From: Spirochaetota bacterium
Lineage (GTDB): Bacteria > Spirochaetota > Spirochaetia > Treponematales > Treponemataceae
Reading direction: 5' to 3'
Assembly (NCBI GenBank): GCA_016285185.1
Contig: JAEEQG010000011.1
Coordinates: 1-35,652, forward strand
DNA: 35,652 nucleotides
Positions 24,424-31,586 of the stretch are shown piece by piece (the first letter of the stretch is position 1; each line of letters starts with the position of its first letter). The notes beneath the pieces were generated by a model. It was not told the DNA's origin and ran no database searches. It saw only the letters and a list, made by a program, of their open reading frames with translations. Both the position numbers and the translations under genes were made by a program.

Positions 24424-25566
24424 TTAATCCTGCTTTATTATATTGTTAAAAATAATTTGTGCAATCACCTTTGAAGCCTGTTCCTTGCCCTTAAGCTTTT
24501 TTATTGCAGCCGAATACTGCGCCCTTGTATCATTGTCCAGCAGTTTTTCGAGCGCGGCTTTTGCTGCCACAGATTCTCCCCGGCCGTTTTTTATTACGAT
24601 TGCGGCACCCTGCTTTTCCAAAAATGCAGCGTTTTCAACCTGGTCGCCGCGTGTACCGCTACCAGCAAGCGGCAAAAGCACAAGCGGTTTTTCGGTTGCG
24701 ATTGCTTCCCAAAGCGTGTTTGCGCCGGCACGCGAAAAAATAACGTCACAGCATGCCTGAACAGAAGGCATCTCGTTATAGATGAACTGAAACGGCAGAT
24801 ACTTTTTTTCTGCCTTGAGCCGCTCGACAAGTGAATTCTGTTCCGTCTGAACCATGCTGTTTTCGGCACTTATTCCCGTCTGGTGGACTACGATGTAATG
24901 TTCAGTCAGCCATTCAAGGTTTTCAAGCACAATGTTGTTTATCTGCTTTGCGCCGCCTGAACCGCCGAGCACAAACAGGACGGGCTTTCCAGTTTTTTCT
25001 ATCCCCAGAAAGTCTAAACCGTCTTTTGCGTTTGCGGTATAAAACACGGAACGTACAGGATTGCCCGTAACGATAACTTTCTTTTTTGCGCTTTCCGAAA
25101 GAAAAGCGGCTGTCTGCTCGTATGTGAGCAGGATTTTTGTCGCGAATCTTGAATTGAGTTTTGTCGCAAGTCCCGGAGAAAAGTCGCATTCGTGCGTGTA
25201 TACCGGTATATGCAAAAGCTTTGCCGCAAAACAAGGCGGAACACTTACAAAGCCGCCTTTGGAGAACAAAAGCGCGGGCTTTAGCTTGAGCAGTATAAAA
25301 AAAGAAGCGATACAACCAGCGATTATCTTAAAAATGTCGGAGATGTTTTTTAGCGAAAAATACCGGCGCAGTTTTCCCGACGGTATACCAACAAATTTGT
25401 CGCAAATACCGCTTTTTTCAACAAGATTGCGGTCCATTCCGGCGGATGATCCAATCCAGATTATTTTACCGTCGAATATTTCCCTTAACGAATCGGCGAC
25501 TGCAAGACCCGGATAAATGTGCCCTCCCGTTCCGCCGCCTGCGAAAACCACCGTTTTATTTTTCAT
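24424..25566 (-). CDS. murG: UDP-GlcNAc:lipid I N-acetylglucosaminyltransferase
   Basis: The 380-residue protein is a full-length MurG (usual length about 355-365). It has the N-terminal glycine-rich GGGTGGHIYPG (10-20), a second glycine-rich loop (LGGSGGAKQIN) at the start of the C-terminal domain, THECDFSPGLATK, and the UDP-sugar pocket segment ending in SRAGANTLWEAIATEKP with Glu as the uracil/sugar contact. It transfers GlcNAc from UDP-GlcNAc to lipid I on the inner face of the membrane to make lipid II for peptidoglycan. Start ATG (25564-25566) lies within the end of the ankyrin gene (11-base overlap), so it depends on that gene's transcription and translation. The downstream cvpA-like gene begins one base after the stop. 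Confidence 0.97.
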   Translation of the reverse strand: MKNKTVVFAGGGTGGHIYPGLAVADSLREIFDGKIIWIGSSAGMDRNLVEKSGICDKFVGIPSGKLRRYFSLKNISDIFKIIAGCIASFFILLKLKPALLFSKGGFVSVPPCFAAKLLHIPVYTHECDFSPGLATKLNSRFATKILLTYEQTAAFLSESAKKKVIVTGNPVRSVFYTANAKDGLDFLGIEKTGKPVLFVLGGSGGAKQINNIVLENLEWLTEHYIVVHQTGISAENSMVQTEQNSLVERLKAEKKYLPFQFIYNEMPSVQACCDVIFSRAGANTLWEAIATEKPLVLLPLAGSGTRGDQVENAAFLEKQGAAIVIKNGRGESVAAKAALEKLLDNDTRAQYSAAIKKLKGKEQASKVIAQIIFNNIIKQD

Positions 25567-26494
25567 TTTCTTCTAAAAGCTGTACTATATTTTCTTTTTT
25601 GAACAGTTTTGCGTAGTCGTATGCACTCATGCCCATGTGGTCTTTTATGCGCGGGTTTGCTCCACCCTGTATGAGCGTACGGCAGATGTTTTCGTTACCG
25701 TTGCCGATAGCAAGAACAAGAACCGACTGGCCGTCTTTGCTGATAATATTAAGGTCGCAGCCGAGCGAAACAAGCAGTTCAACAATTTCTTCGTTCTTTT
25801 TCCAAACCGCGTCCATAACCGCCGAGTAGCCGCGGTCCTTTGAAACTGCGTTGATGTCAGCACCGTTCTGCGCAAGCCATCTTACAATGTCAATTTTGTT
25901 GTATCTTGCCGCATAGCAGATCATCGGTGTTCCCGCTGAATCGCGTACATCGGGACTCATGCCCGCCTGCAGAAACAGATTACATTCATCCTGTCGGTTT
26001 TCGGCAATCATTATGGAGAACTCGTCCGGAGTGAACGGTAGTCCTTTTTTGAAAAGCTTTTGTCGTGCGTTGTTCCGCTTTTCTTCTTCCTCAAAAAGAT
26101 GCAGTTCCTTGTCGATTGTTTCCTGCAGGAGTTTTTGCGTTTTGAACATGCGGACGTTTTTGTATTTTTTTATAATTGAAAGCGTAGAAGCTTCGTCGGT
26201 TTCGTTGCGGGCTATGAACAGAGGAATGTTTTTGCCGTAAAAAAATCCGAAAAGATAGATTGCGGCCTGATATTTGCAGATTATGTTATAGTCGGAAATA
26301 ATACAGTGAGTGACGCTGTCTATGTTTTTGAAAAACTTTTTAAAGACAATTTCGCTTTTTATAATTCTGTCGATATTTGTATTTACTTCAGTAGCGACAA
26401 ATATGTCTGTCTTTTGCTTTTTTGCCTTAAGAAAAAGTTCTATTTCCTTTACGTGTTCGGTTCCGGTAGAATCTGTTATTATTAGCCATTTCAT
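25556..26494 (-). CDS. Ankyrin-repeat protein with an unassigned alpha/beta N-terminal domain
   Basis: Residues 1-125 look like an alternating alpha/beta domain: strands KWLIITDS, TDIFVATE, THCIISDYN and IPLFIAR, with helices between, including YQAAIYLFGFFYG before IPLFIAR. The shape resembles the TIR or nucleoside 2-deoxyribosyltransferase group, where a Gly/Glu-rich helix precedes a final strand, but the catalytic glutamate of these groups is not obvious. A charged helix (130-150) leads to four ankyrin repeats (about 155-310; for example GTPMICYAARYNKIDIVRWL). There is no signal peptide, so it should be cytosolic. It opens the ten-gene run, is followed by murG with an 11-base overlap, and has a promoter-like pair immediately upstream. 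The N-terminal assignment is shape-based inference. Confidence 0.8.
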   Translation of the reverse strand: MKWLIITDSTGTEHVKEIELFLKAKKQKTDIFVATEVNTNIDRIIKSEIVFKKFFKNIDSVTHCIISDYNIICKYQAAIYLFGFFYGKNIPLFIARNETDEASTLSIIKKYKNVRMFKTQKLLQETIDKELHLFEEEEKRNNARQKLFKKGLPFTPDEFSIMIAENRQDECNLFLQAGMSPDVRDSAGTPMICYAARYNKIDIVRWLAQNGADINAVSKDRGYSAVMDAVWKKNEEIVELLVSLGCDLNIISKDGQSVLVLAIGNGNENICRTLIQGGANPRIKDHMGMSAYDYAKLFKKENIVQLLEENEK

Positions 26495-26655
26495 AACAAA
26501 TAGTATAAATCAACTCTTTAAAGCAAACAAGTGTAAATTTATATCTTTTCATAAATAACCGACCGCCCCGTCGCTGGGACCCGTTCCTCATAAATGCGAG
26601 AGCAGATGCATATCATAGCCTGCTTGTATCAAGTGTTCCGAAAAGATTCTCTTTA
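26495..26655 (-). other. Intergenic stretch with possible recombinase remnant
   Basis: Together with the broken gene beside it, this belongs to a gap of about 450 bases between two intact genes. Read on the minus strand, one frame gives KRIFSEHLIQAGYDMHLLSHL and then a stop (about 26588-26653). The middle resembles the C-terminal box of tyrosine recombinases (HLLEAGYDIRxIQxLLGH), but it is too short to identify. A GC-rich patch (about 26560-26585) stands out against its surroundings; I see no strong hairpin, tRNA or known small RNA in it. The promoter of the ankyrin gene occupies the low-coordinate end. Confidence 0.3.
26502..26530 (-). promoter_or_regulatory. Probable leaderless promoter of the ankyrin-murG run
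   Basis: On the minus strand TTGTTT (26525-26530) and TATACT (26502-26507) lie 17 bases apart. The -10 hexamer ends seven bases before the ATG at 26494, so the RNA would begin at or next to the start codon. This fits the lack of a Shine-Dalgarno before the ankyrin gene. It would be the main promoter of the ten-gene run. Confidence 0.45.
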
Positions 26656-26832
26656 CTACACGCCGCGTGTTTCGTAATACGGTGAGATGTCTTTTTGCAG
26701 TGTGATCAGTTCAAGATGATCAATTTTGATGTGCAAAAGACGTTCTACCACGCCCTTACAGATTTTTTCATTCTTCATAACCTTACCGAACATGAAATCA
26801 TCGGTAAAAGTCAGTTCTTCTACTGTTTTCAT
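26656..26832 (-). pseudogene. Broken Rpn-type PD-(D/E)XK nuclease/transposase gene, N-terminal part only
   Basis: An ATG with AAGGAG seven bases upstream begins a 58-residue frame: MKTVEELTFTDDFMFGKVMK, continuing to SPYYETRGV and then TAG. This is the typical beginning of Rpn family (recombination-promoting nuclease/putative transposase) proteins, which normally reach about 280-310 residues and continue with RLDVYV, the start of the PD-(D/E)XK catalytic core. The frame stops exactly where that core should begin, so the catalytic part is absent and I could not find it in any frame downstream. Such genes are frequent and often broken in treponemes. The ribosome-binding site is intact, so a short peptide might still be made. 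It is the only clear trace of a mobile element in the window. Confidence 0.75.
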
Positions 26833-26945
26833 TGTGAACTCCTTATTAAAGTCTCACAATTTATATAGTTTCAGAATGTTGTTTTTTACCGTTTTGCGGG
26901 AAATTTGATAGAGTGATAAAAAAAGCCGAGAGCAGGTTGACATGT

Positions 26946-27602
26946 TCAACTGATTTGCAAAAGCAGTGTCAGAAGATTGTTGGCGCCGTGTATGAGTATT
27001 GAAAGGAGAGGGGATCCTGTCGCGACTGTTATCCAACGGAACGCAACCCCTGCGCTGAACGCTGTTACCACACCGGCTGCTCCCAGATACTTGTGCTGAA
27101 CCGCAAAAAGTACCACAACCGCAAGCTCGGCAGCAAGTCTGATGAGTTTTTCACTTTCAGTTTTTTTGATGTTCGTGAGGCTTATAAGATACAAAACTGA
27201 TTCCGGCAGAAAAACACGGTATAAAACTTCTTCAAAAACAGCCGCAATAACGATTGAAACAAACTGTAAAATCTTTCCAAAAGTTGTTTCGGGAACAAGA
27301 ACAACCGGCAGCCGGTAAAACTGCGGAAAAAACGTTTTTATGGCAAACTGCGGCAAAACTATAGCGCATACTGTAATCAGCACAAGCTTTACGTACTCAA
27401 GCGGTGTGAGATTCTTTCTTTTCAGGGTAGAAAACGACTTTGAAAAATACAGGCAGAACACAATCAGTAAGGAAAAAACAATCAATTCCGATAAAGTATA
27501 CTGTAGGGAAAGTGTATTGGATTTTACATAAAATGATGGTAAAATAAAATATACAAGTAGAACAATTTGCACTGTGATTATGTAAAATGAAAGTTTTTTC
27601 AT
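26946..27602 (-). CDS. CPBP-family intramembrane metalloprotease, second copy
   Basis: The 218-residue membrane protein has the CPBP motifs EEVLYR (Glu124, Glu125, Arg129), FAVQH (His170) and HGANN (His205, Asn208/209). About six hydrophobic segments are visible, beginning at residues 4-24. Its motif residues match those of the copy at 13852-14694, but the two proteins are otherwise different in length and sequence, so they are not a recent duplication. The target is unknown. The start is ATG at 27600-27602; no Shine-Dalgarno is obvious. It is divergent from the PilZ gene, with only 32 bases between start codons, so the two promoters must lie partly inside coding sequence or overlap. 113 bases without a recognised feature separate its stop from the broken Rpn gene. 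Confidence 0.85.
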   Translation of the reverse strand: MKKLSFYIITVQIVLLVYFILPSFYVKSNTLSLQYTLSELIVFSLLIVFCLYFSKSFSTLKRKNLTPLEYVKLVLITVCAIVLPQFAIKTFFPQFYRLPVVLVPETTFGKILQFVSIVIAAVFEEVLYRVFLPESVLYLISLTNIKKTESEKLIRLAAELAVVVLFAVQHKYLGAAGVVTAFSAGVAFRWITVATGSPLLSILIHGANNLLTLLLQIS

Positions 27603-27634
27603 AAAAATATGTTATCATAAAATAGAGGTTTTTT

Positions 27635-28699
27635 GTGTTTTTTAATGTCCTCTCAAAAGGTTTTAATTTTTATTGTACAGGTTTTGATTCCGGTTTTTCT
27701 TTTGCTGACATGAATCTTGTCTGGAAGATGGGACGCATGGCAAGTGTCGATGACCCGACTGTCCTTTTTTGGTCCCTGCCTGCAATCAACAAGTCAATAG
27801 CACAGATTGTTTCGCTTACAACTTCAATCGGAACTGTAAATAGTCCAAAAATACAAAAATTCCTTCAGTCCTTATATTCATACCGTTCAAGAATTGAACT
27901 GGATCCGCCGCTGCGCAAAGGATGGAAAAACACATATTCAATGAGGAACGGACAGCGGCTGCGGATTGTACTGCCGTCGCGCGGTGTTTTTTCTTCGGTA
28001 CTTCTTGCAAATACAAGCAAGCTTACAATTTCTTACCCGGTTCCTGTGGAAGACAAATATCATTGTTTTGACTGGAGTAAAAAACGAATTACCGTTTATT
28101 TCTGGCGCAAGAACGATGCGGGTTATGTTTTTGATACAAATGTTACAGGTGTTGGTCATTATCAGGGAAGGTCTGTACTTTTCATCGAGCATTCACAATC
28201 ATTGCAGCGCACCCAAAAACGCAAGAGTATACGCTGCCCCTGTTCTATTATGGCGGAATTGTATCTGCTCTATGACAATTCCATTACGGATTTGACAAAG
28301 GTTGAAGAAATAAGCGGTATAAAATGTGTACTTGAGGATTTGTCAGAAGAAGGCGCTCTTATCCGCATCGGCGGCTGTGGTCAGGAAGGTATGCCGATAA
28401 AAATACAGTTTATGCTGGGCAATACTCCTATTGTTATGAGTGGTTCGGTAAAAAGCGTAGAATACAACCAGACAATCAAACAGTCCCGTCTGCATTTTCA
28501 GGCGTCGAATGTTGCTGAAAGTGTACGTCAAAAAATCGCGCTGTACATATATTCAATAATACCGGATGAACAAAAGCACGAATTTGATGCAATAAGGCTT
28601 ATAGAAGATGATGAAGACATGCCTGCCGTAGCAACCCTTGAATCTGCTTCCACTGCCAAGGAAGACGAAGGTCTTGAAATACTTGAGTCAGCAGAATAA
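27635..28699 (+). CDS. PilZ-domain c-di-GMP-binding protein
   Basis: The 354-residue protein has an N-terminal domain of unknown type (about 1-180; it may be the YcgR-N-like flagellar brake domain, but this is uncertain). A PilZ domain (about 190-315) follows, with RKSIR (Arg196, Arg200; the RxxxR motif) and DLSEEG (235-240; DxSxxG), the two elements that bind c-di-GMP. An acidic C-terminal tail follows (from about 325). It is cytosolic and probably changes motility or another process when c-di-GMP rises, so it is a likely receiver of signals from enzymes such as the EAL fusion at 4212-7667. The start is GTG at 27635, with AGAGG (25-28 in that block, ending at 27628) six bases upstream. The acetolactate synthase gene starts 12 bases after its stop. 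Confidence 0.9.
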   Translation: MFFNVLSKGFNFYCTGFDSGFSFADMNLVWKMGRMASVDDPTVLFWSLPAINKSIAQIVSLTTSIGTVNSPKIQKFLQSLYSYRSRIELDPPLRKGWKNTYSMRNGQRLRIVLPSRGVFSSVLLANTSKLTISYPVPVEDKYHCFDWSKKRITVYFWRKNDAGYVFDTNVTGVGHYQGRSVLFIEHSQSLQRTQKRKSIRCPCSIMAELYLLYDNSITDLTKVEEISGIKCVLEDLSEEGALIRIGGCGQEGMPIKIQFMLGNTPIVMSGSVKSVEYNQTIKQSRLHFQASNVAESVRQKIALYIYSIIPDEQKHEFDAIRLIEDDEDMPAVATLESASTAKEDEGLEILESAE

Positions 28700-28711
28700 T
28701 ATGGACTTTGT

Positions 28712-30421
28712 ATGATTAAAGCAACAGGCGCACAGATAATTACAGGAATTCTTGAACGTAAAGGAATCAGTACCGTTGCAGGAATCCCCGGCGGCTCGAT
28801 TCTTCCTCTGTATGATGAACTTGCAAAAAGCAATATAAAACATATTCTCGTAAGGCAGGAACAGGCAGGTGGTTTTATTGCGCAGGGAATCGCAAGAACA
28901 ACCGGCAAAGCCGCTGTCTGCTTTGCTACAAGCGGTCCTGGCGCGATGAACCTTTTGACAGCGATTGCCGATGCGCGTTCCGATTCAATCCCGCTCGTTG
29001 CGATTACGGGTCAGGTAAACAGGGCTTTAATCGGTACCGATGCGTTTCAGGAAACAGACACATTCGGGCTTTCAATGCCGATTTGCAAACACAGCGTTAT
29101 GGTAAAGTCCGCGGCTGAACTGCTCAAGGTTCTGCCCGAGGCGTTCCGCATTGCCGAGAGCGGCAGGCAGGGACCTGTAATTGTTGACGTTCCGAGGGAT
29201 GTTCAGCTTGAAACATGCACGTTCCAGCAGTGGCCGGATATGAAAAACTACGAGTGGAAGCCTTCTGCTCCCGCAAACCTGGATGCTTTGGTCTCGGTTG
29301 CGGCGGATTTGTTCGCAAAAGCGCGCAGAATTGTTCTGTTCTGCGGAGGCGGCACGGTATACTCGGATGGTGCTCCGCAGTTAATACAAAAATTGTCCGA
29401 AAAGTACCGGATTCCGGTTTGTACTTCGCTGATGGGGCTGACCGTTGTTCCAGCTGACAGTGAGTTGTTTCTCGGCATGGTCGGGATGCACGGCTCGTAC
29501 ACGGCAAACCGTGTTATGTATGAGTCAGATTTGATTATTGCGCTCGGAATCCGTTTTGACGACCGCGCGACAGGTACAGTTTCCAAGTTCTGTCCCAATG
29601 CTAAAATAATACATATTGACGTTGATGCGGCGGAAATTAACAAAATATATCAGAGCAGTGTAGCGATTTCGTGTGACTGTGCGACTGCACTCAAAGTACT
29701 CGCCAAAAAGCTTGAAAGTGATGTGTGCGTAAAAGCGGCTCAGGAAAGCGCTTCTTTCTGGAAAAAGCTGATTCCGGAGTGTGCGCCCAAGATGTGCGGT
29801 ATTTACGATGAAAACCTGTTTCATCCTTCCGTATTTATGAAACGTATTAGTCAATTGTGTACAAAACTTTTCAAAAAGCCGCCGTATATCACAACAGATG
29901 TTGGTCAGCACCAGATGTTTACGGCACAGTGTTATCCGATGAGCTTTCCGCGGCAGCTGCTGACTTCGGGCAGTCTCGGCACAATGGGATTCGGGCTTCC
30001 GGCTGCAATAGGCGCCGCACTTGCAAACCCGGACCGGCGTATTATCTGCTTTTCGGGCGACGGATCAATACTAATGAACGTGCAGGAACTAGCTACGCTT
30101 TATGAGCTGGGGCTTAATGTGACGGTGATTGTTCTTGACAACCAGTGCCTCGGTATGGTCCGCCAGCAGCAGGAATTGATTTTTAAAGGGAACTATTCAG
30201 CTTCGATATACGAAAAAACGCCGGATTTGTGCGCCGTTGCGGAAGGTTTTCACATTCCTTCGTTTGACATTACGGACGAAGCCGGCTTTGACGAAAAGCT
30301 GACTCAGGCTCTTTCGGCAAAAGGTCCTTCATTTGTGCGCATTCCGATAAAACAGGAATACAATGTTCTGCCGTTTGTCTTCTCAGGCAAGGCGAATATC
30401 GAAGCGTTCGGTTTAAAATAA
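28712..30421 (+). CDS. ilvB: Acetolactate synthase large subunit
   Basis: The 569-residue protein has the thiamine-diphosphate enzyme layout of acetohydroxyacid synthase: an N-terminal pyrimidine-binding domain with the catalytic glutamate Glu50 in VRQEQAGG, a central domain (about 190-330), and a C-terminal diphosphate-binding domain with GDG at 449-451 and the terminal Asp-Asn at 476-477 (LDN). It joins two pyruvates, or pyruvate and 2-oxobutyrate, in branched-chain amino acid synthesis. The usual small regulatory subunit gene ilvN is not next to it; the next gene is a beta-propeller on the other strand. A catabolic type (AlsS) is also possible, since those work alone, but the biosynthetic RFDDRATG segment points to IlvB. 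It starts 12 bases after the PilZ gene, with a weak Shine-Dalgarno, so it may be translationally coupled. Confidence 0.93.
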   Translation: MIKATGAQIITGILERKGISTVAGIPGGSILPLYDELAKSNIKHILVRQEQAGGFIAQGIARTTGKAAVCFATSGPGAMNLLTAIADARSDSIPLVAITGQVNRALIGTDAFQETDTFGLSMPICKHSVMVKSAAELLKVLPEAFRIAESGRQGPVIVDVPRDVQLETCTFQQWPDMKNYEWKPSAPANLDALVSVAADLFAKARRIVLFCGGGTVYSDGAPQLIQKLSEKYRIPVCTSLMGLTVVPADSELFLGMVGMHGSYTANRVMYESDLIIALGIRFDDRATGTVSKFCPNAKIIHIDVDAAEINKIYQSSVAISCDCATALKVLAKKLESDVCVKAAQESASFWKKLIPECAPKMCGIYDENLFHPSVFMKRISQLCTKLFKKPPYITTDVGQHQMFTAQCYPMSFPRQLLTSGSLGTMGFGLPAAIGAALANPDRRIICFSGDGSILMNVQELATLYELGLNVTVIVLDNQCLGMVRQQQELIFKGNYSASIYEKTPDLCAVAEGFHIPSFDITDEAGFDEKLTQALSAKGPSFVRIPIKQEYNVLPFVFSGKANIEAFGLK

Positions 30422-30425
30422 TAAG

Positions 30426-31439
30426 TTATTTTATACTATACACTTCGATGTTCGCGTCCTGAAAGTTAGAAAAGCAAAGTAGAGTGCTGTCACGGCTTAT
30501 ATCAAGGCCGGTTGGCTGGTTGCCGCCTTCAATTGTTTTAACAATCTGCATTGTTGTTGTGTCTATAATCTGAATCTTGCCATTTACCGGACTGGGTTTT
30601 GTGTAGTCTTCTTTGTTGTTGGGGCCGCGTGACGAAACGAAAAGCCATCTGTCGGACAAAAGGCAGATTGTGTTTGGATTGTTGAACACTGTGGTTTTGC
30701 GCTTTATCTTAAAGTTCTTAATGTCAAACTCATACACGCAGCGGTGGTACATATCGCTTATGTACGCGATTGTTTGAGCTGCATTGATTACGATATGGCG
30801 CATGGCACTGTTTTCTATGCTGACATAGTCCGTTATTTTCCAGCTTTGTATGTTTATTTTTTCAATTTTACCGCCGTCAAACGCAAGCGAAATTACATCT
30901 TTGTTTCCATTTACAAAACACAAGCCTCTCGGCGCTTTTGCCGTTGCAACCAGTTTTAAAAGCGAACCGTCCGAATAGCGGATAAAGCTCACGTCGTTAG
31001 AAACCCAGTTGGAAACAGCAATAAGTTCGTTTGCGGCATCCCAGGCGATGAACTTTGACCACACGCCGCCTGTGCTGATTGTTCTTTTCAAAGTAAAACC
31101 TGGATAGGAGTATTCATATATGTTGCCTGTTGTCATCTGCGAAACAAAGAATGCGTTCTTTTCGGGAACAAAGAGGCCTTCTGCAAAACCGCATTTTTCG
31201 CATGAGGGTGGATTAATCCGTCTTATGATTTTTTTGTCCTCAACGCTGAATATGTCAAAGCCGTCGTCTTCAAGAAGAGGAAGGACGATGTATTTGCCGT
31301 CGGGCGAAAAGATTACCTGCTTGGGTTGTTTGCCGCAGCTGAATGTACCGATTTTTTCAAGTTCAGGAAGGTTCGGTTCTTCGCACCATAATAAGGCAGC
31401 AGTTGTAATAAGCAAAAGGATGGCGAGTATTTTTTTCAC
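30426..31439 (-). CDS. Exported beta-propeller protein (YncE/YVTN-like)
   Basis: The 337-residue protein begins with a signal peptide (MKKILAILLLITTAALLWCE; the Cys at about 19 follows Trp and is a poor lipobox, so I do not call it a lipoprotein). The rest is made of about six short beta-blade repeats with the pattern PxxVIFSPDGKYIV, APRGLCFVNGN and PTGLDISRDSTLL. A small CEKCG motif lies in the first third. The fold is used by secreted proteins that bind other proteins or sugars; no enzyme function is clear. I chose GTG at 31437-31439 because GGAG lies seven bases upstream; the TTG two codons earlier lies too close to that site. It is convergent with the acetolactate synthase gene, four bases between stop codons. 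No clear terminator is visible. Confidence 0.82.
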   Translation of the reverse strand: MKKILAILLLITTAALLWCEEPNLPELEKIGTFSCGKQPKQVIFSPDGKYIVLPLLEDDGFDIFSVEDKKIIRRINPPSCEKCGFAEGLFVPEKNAFFVSQMTTGNIYEYSYPGFTLKRTISTGGVWSKFIAWDAANELIAVSNWVSNDVSFIRYSDGSLLKLVATAKAPRGLCFVNGNKDVISLAFDGGKIEKINIQSWKITDYVSIENSAMRHIVINAAQTIAYISDMYHRCVYEFDIKNFKIKRKTTVFNNPNTICLLSDRWLFVSSRGPNNKEDYTKPSPVNGKIQIIDTTTMQIVKTIEGGNQPTGLDISRDSTLLCFSNFQDANIEVYSIK

Positions 31440-31586
31440 AAACAATCTCCCTGTTAAAAATCAGCCGGGACGTACTAAATGACATGTTTAGGCTGTCTCT
31501 AAAACTATAGAATAAATTCTTGATTTATGTAATAATATTTTAAAATAATGTGCACAATAAAAGTGTAATCGTTTCGGAGGAATATT

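Noticed and set aside
31420-31445. Lipoprotein call for the beta-propeller protein
   Set aside because: The cysteine near residue 19 follows Trp, which does not fit a lipobox; an ordinary signal peptide is more likely.
31446-31586. T-box or other riboswitch upstream of ileS
   Set aside because: The gap is too short for a T-box, and neither the T-box sequence nor a terminator hairpin with a T-run is visible.
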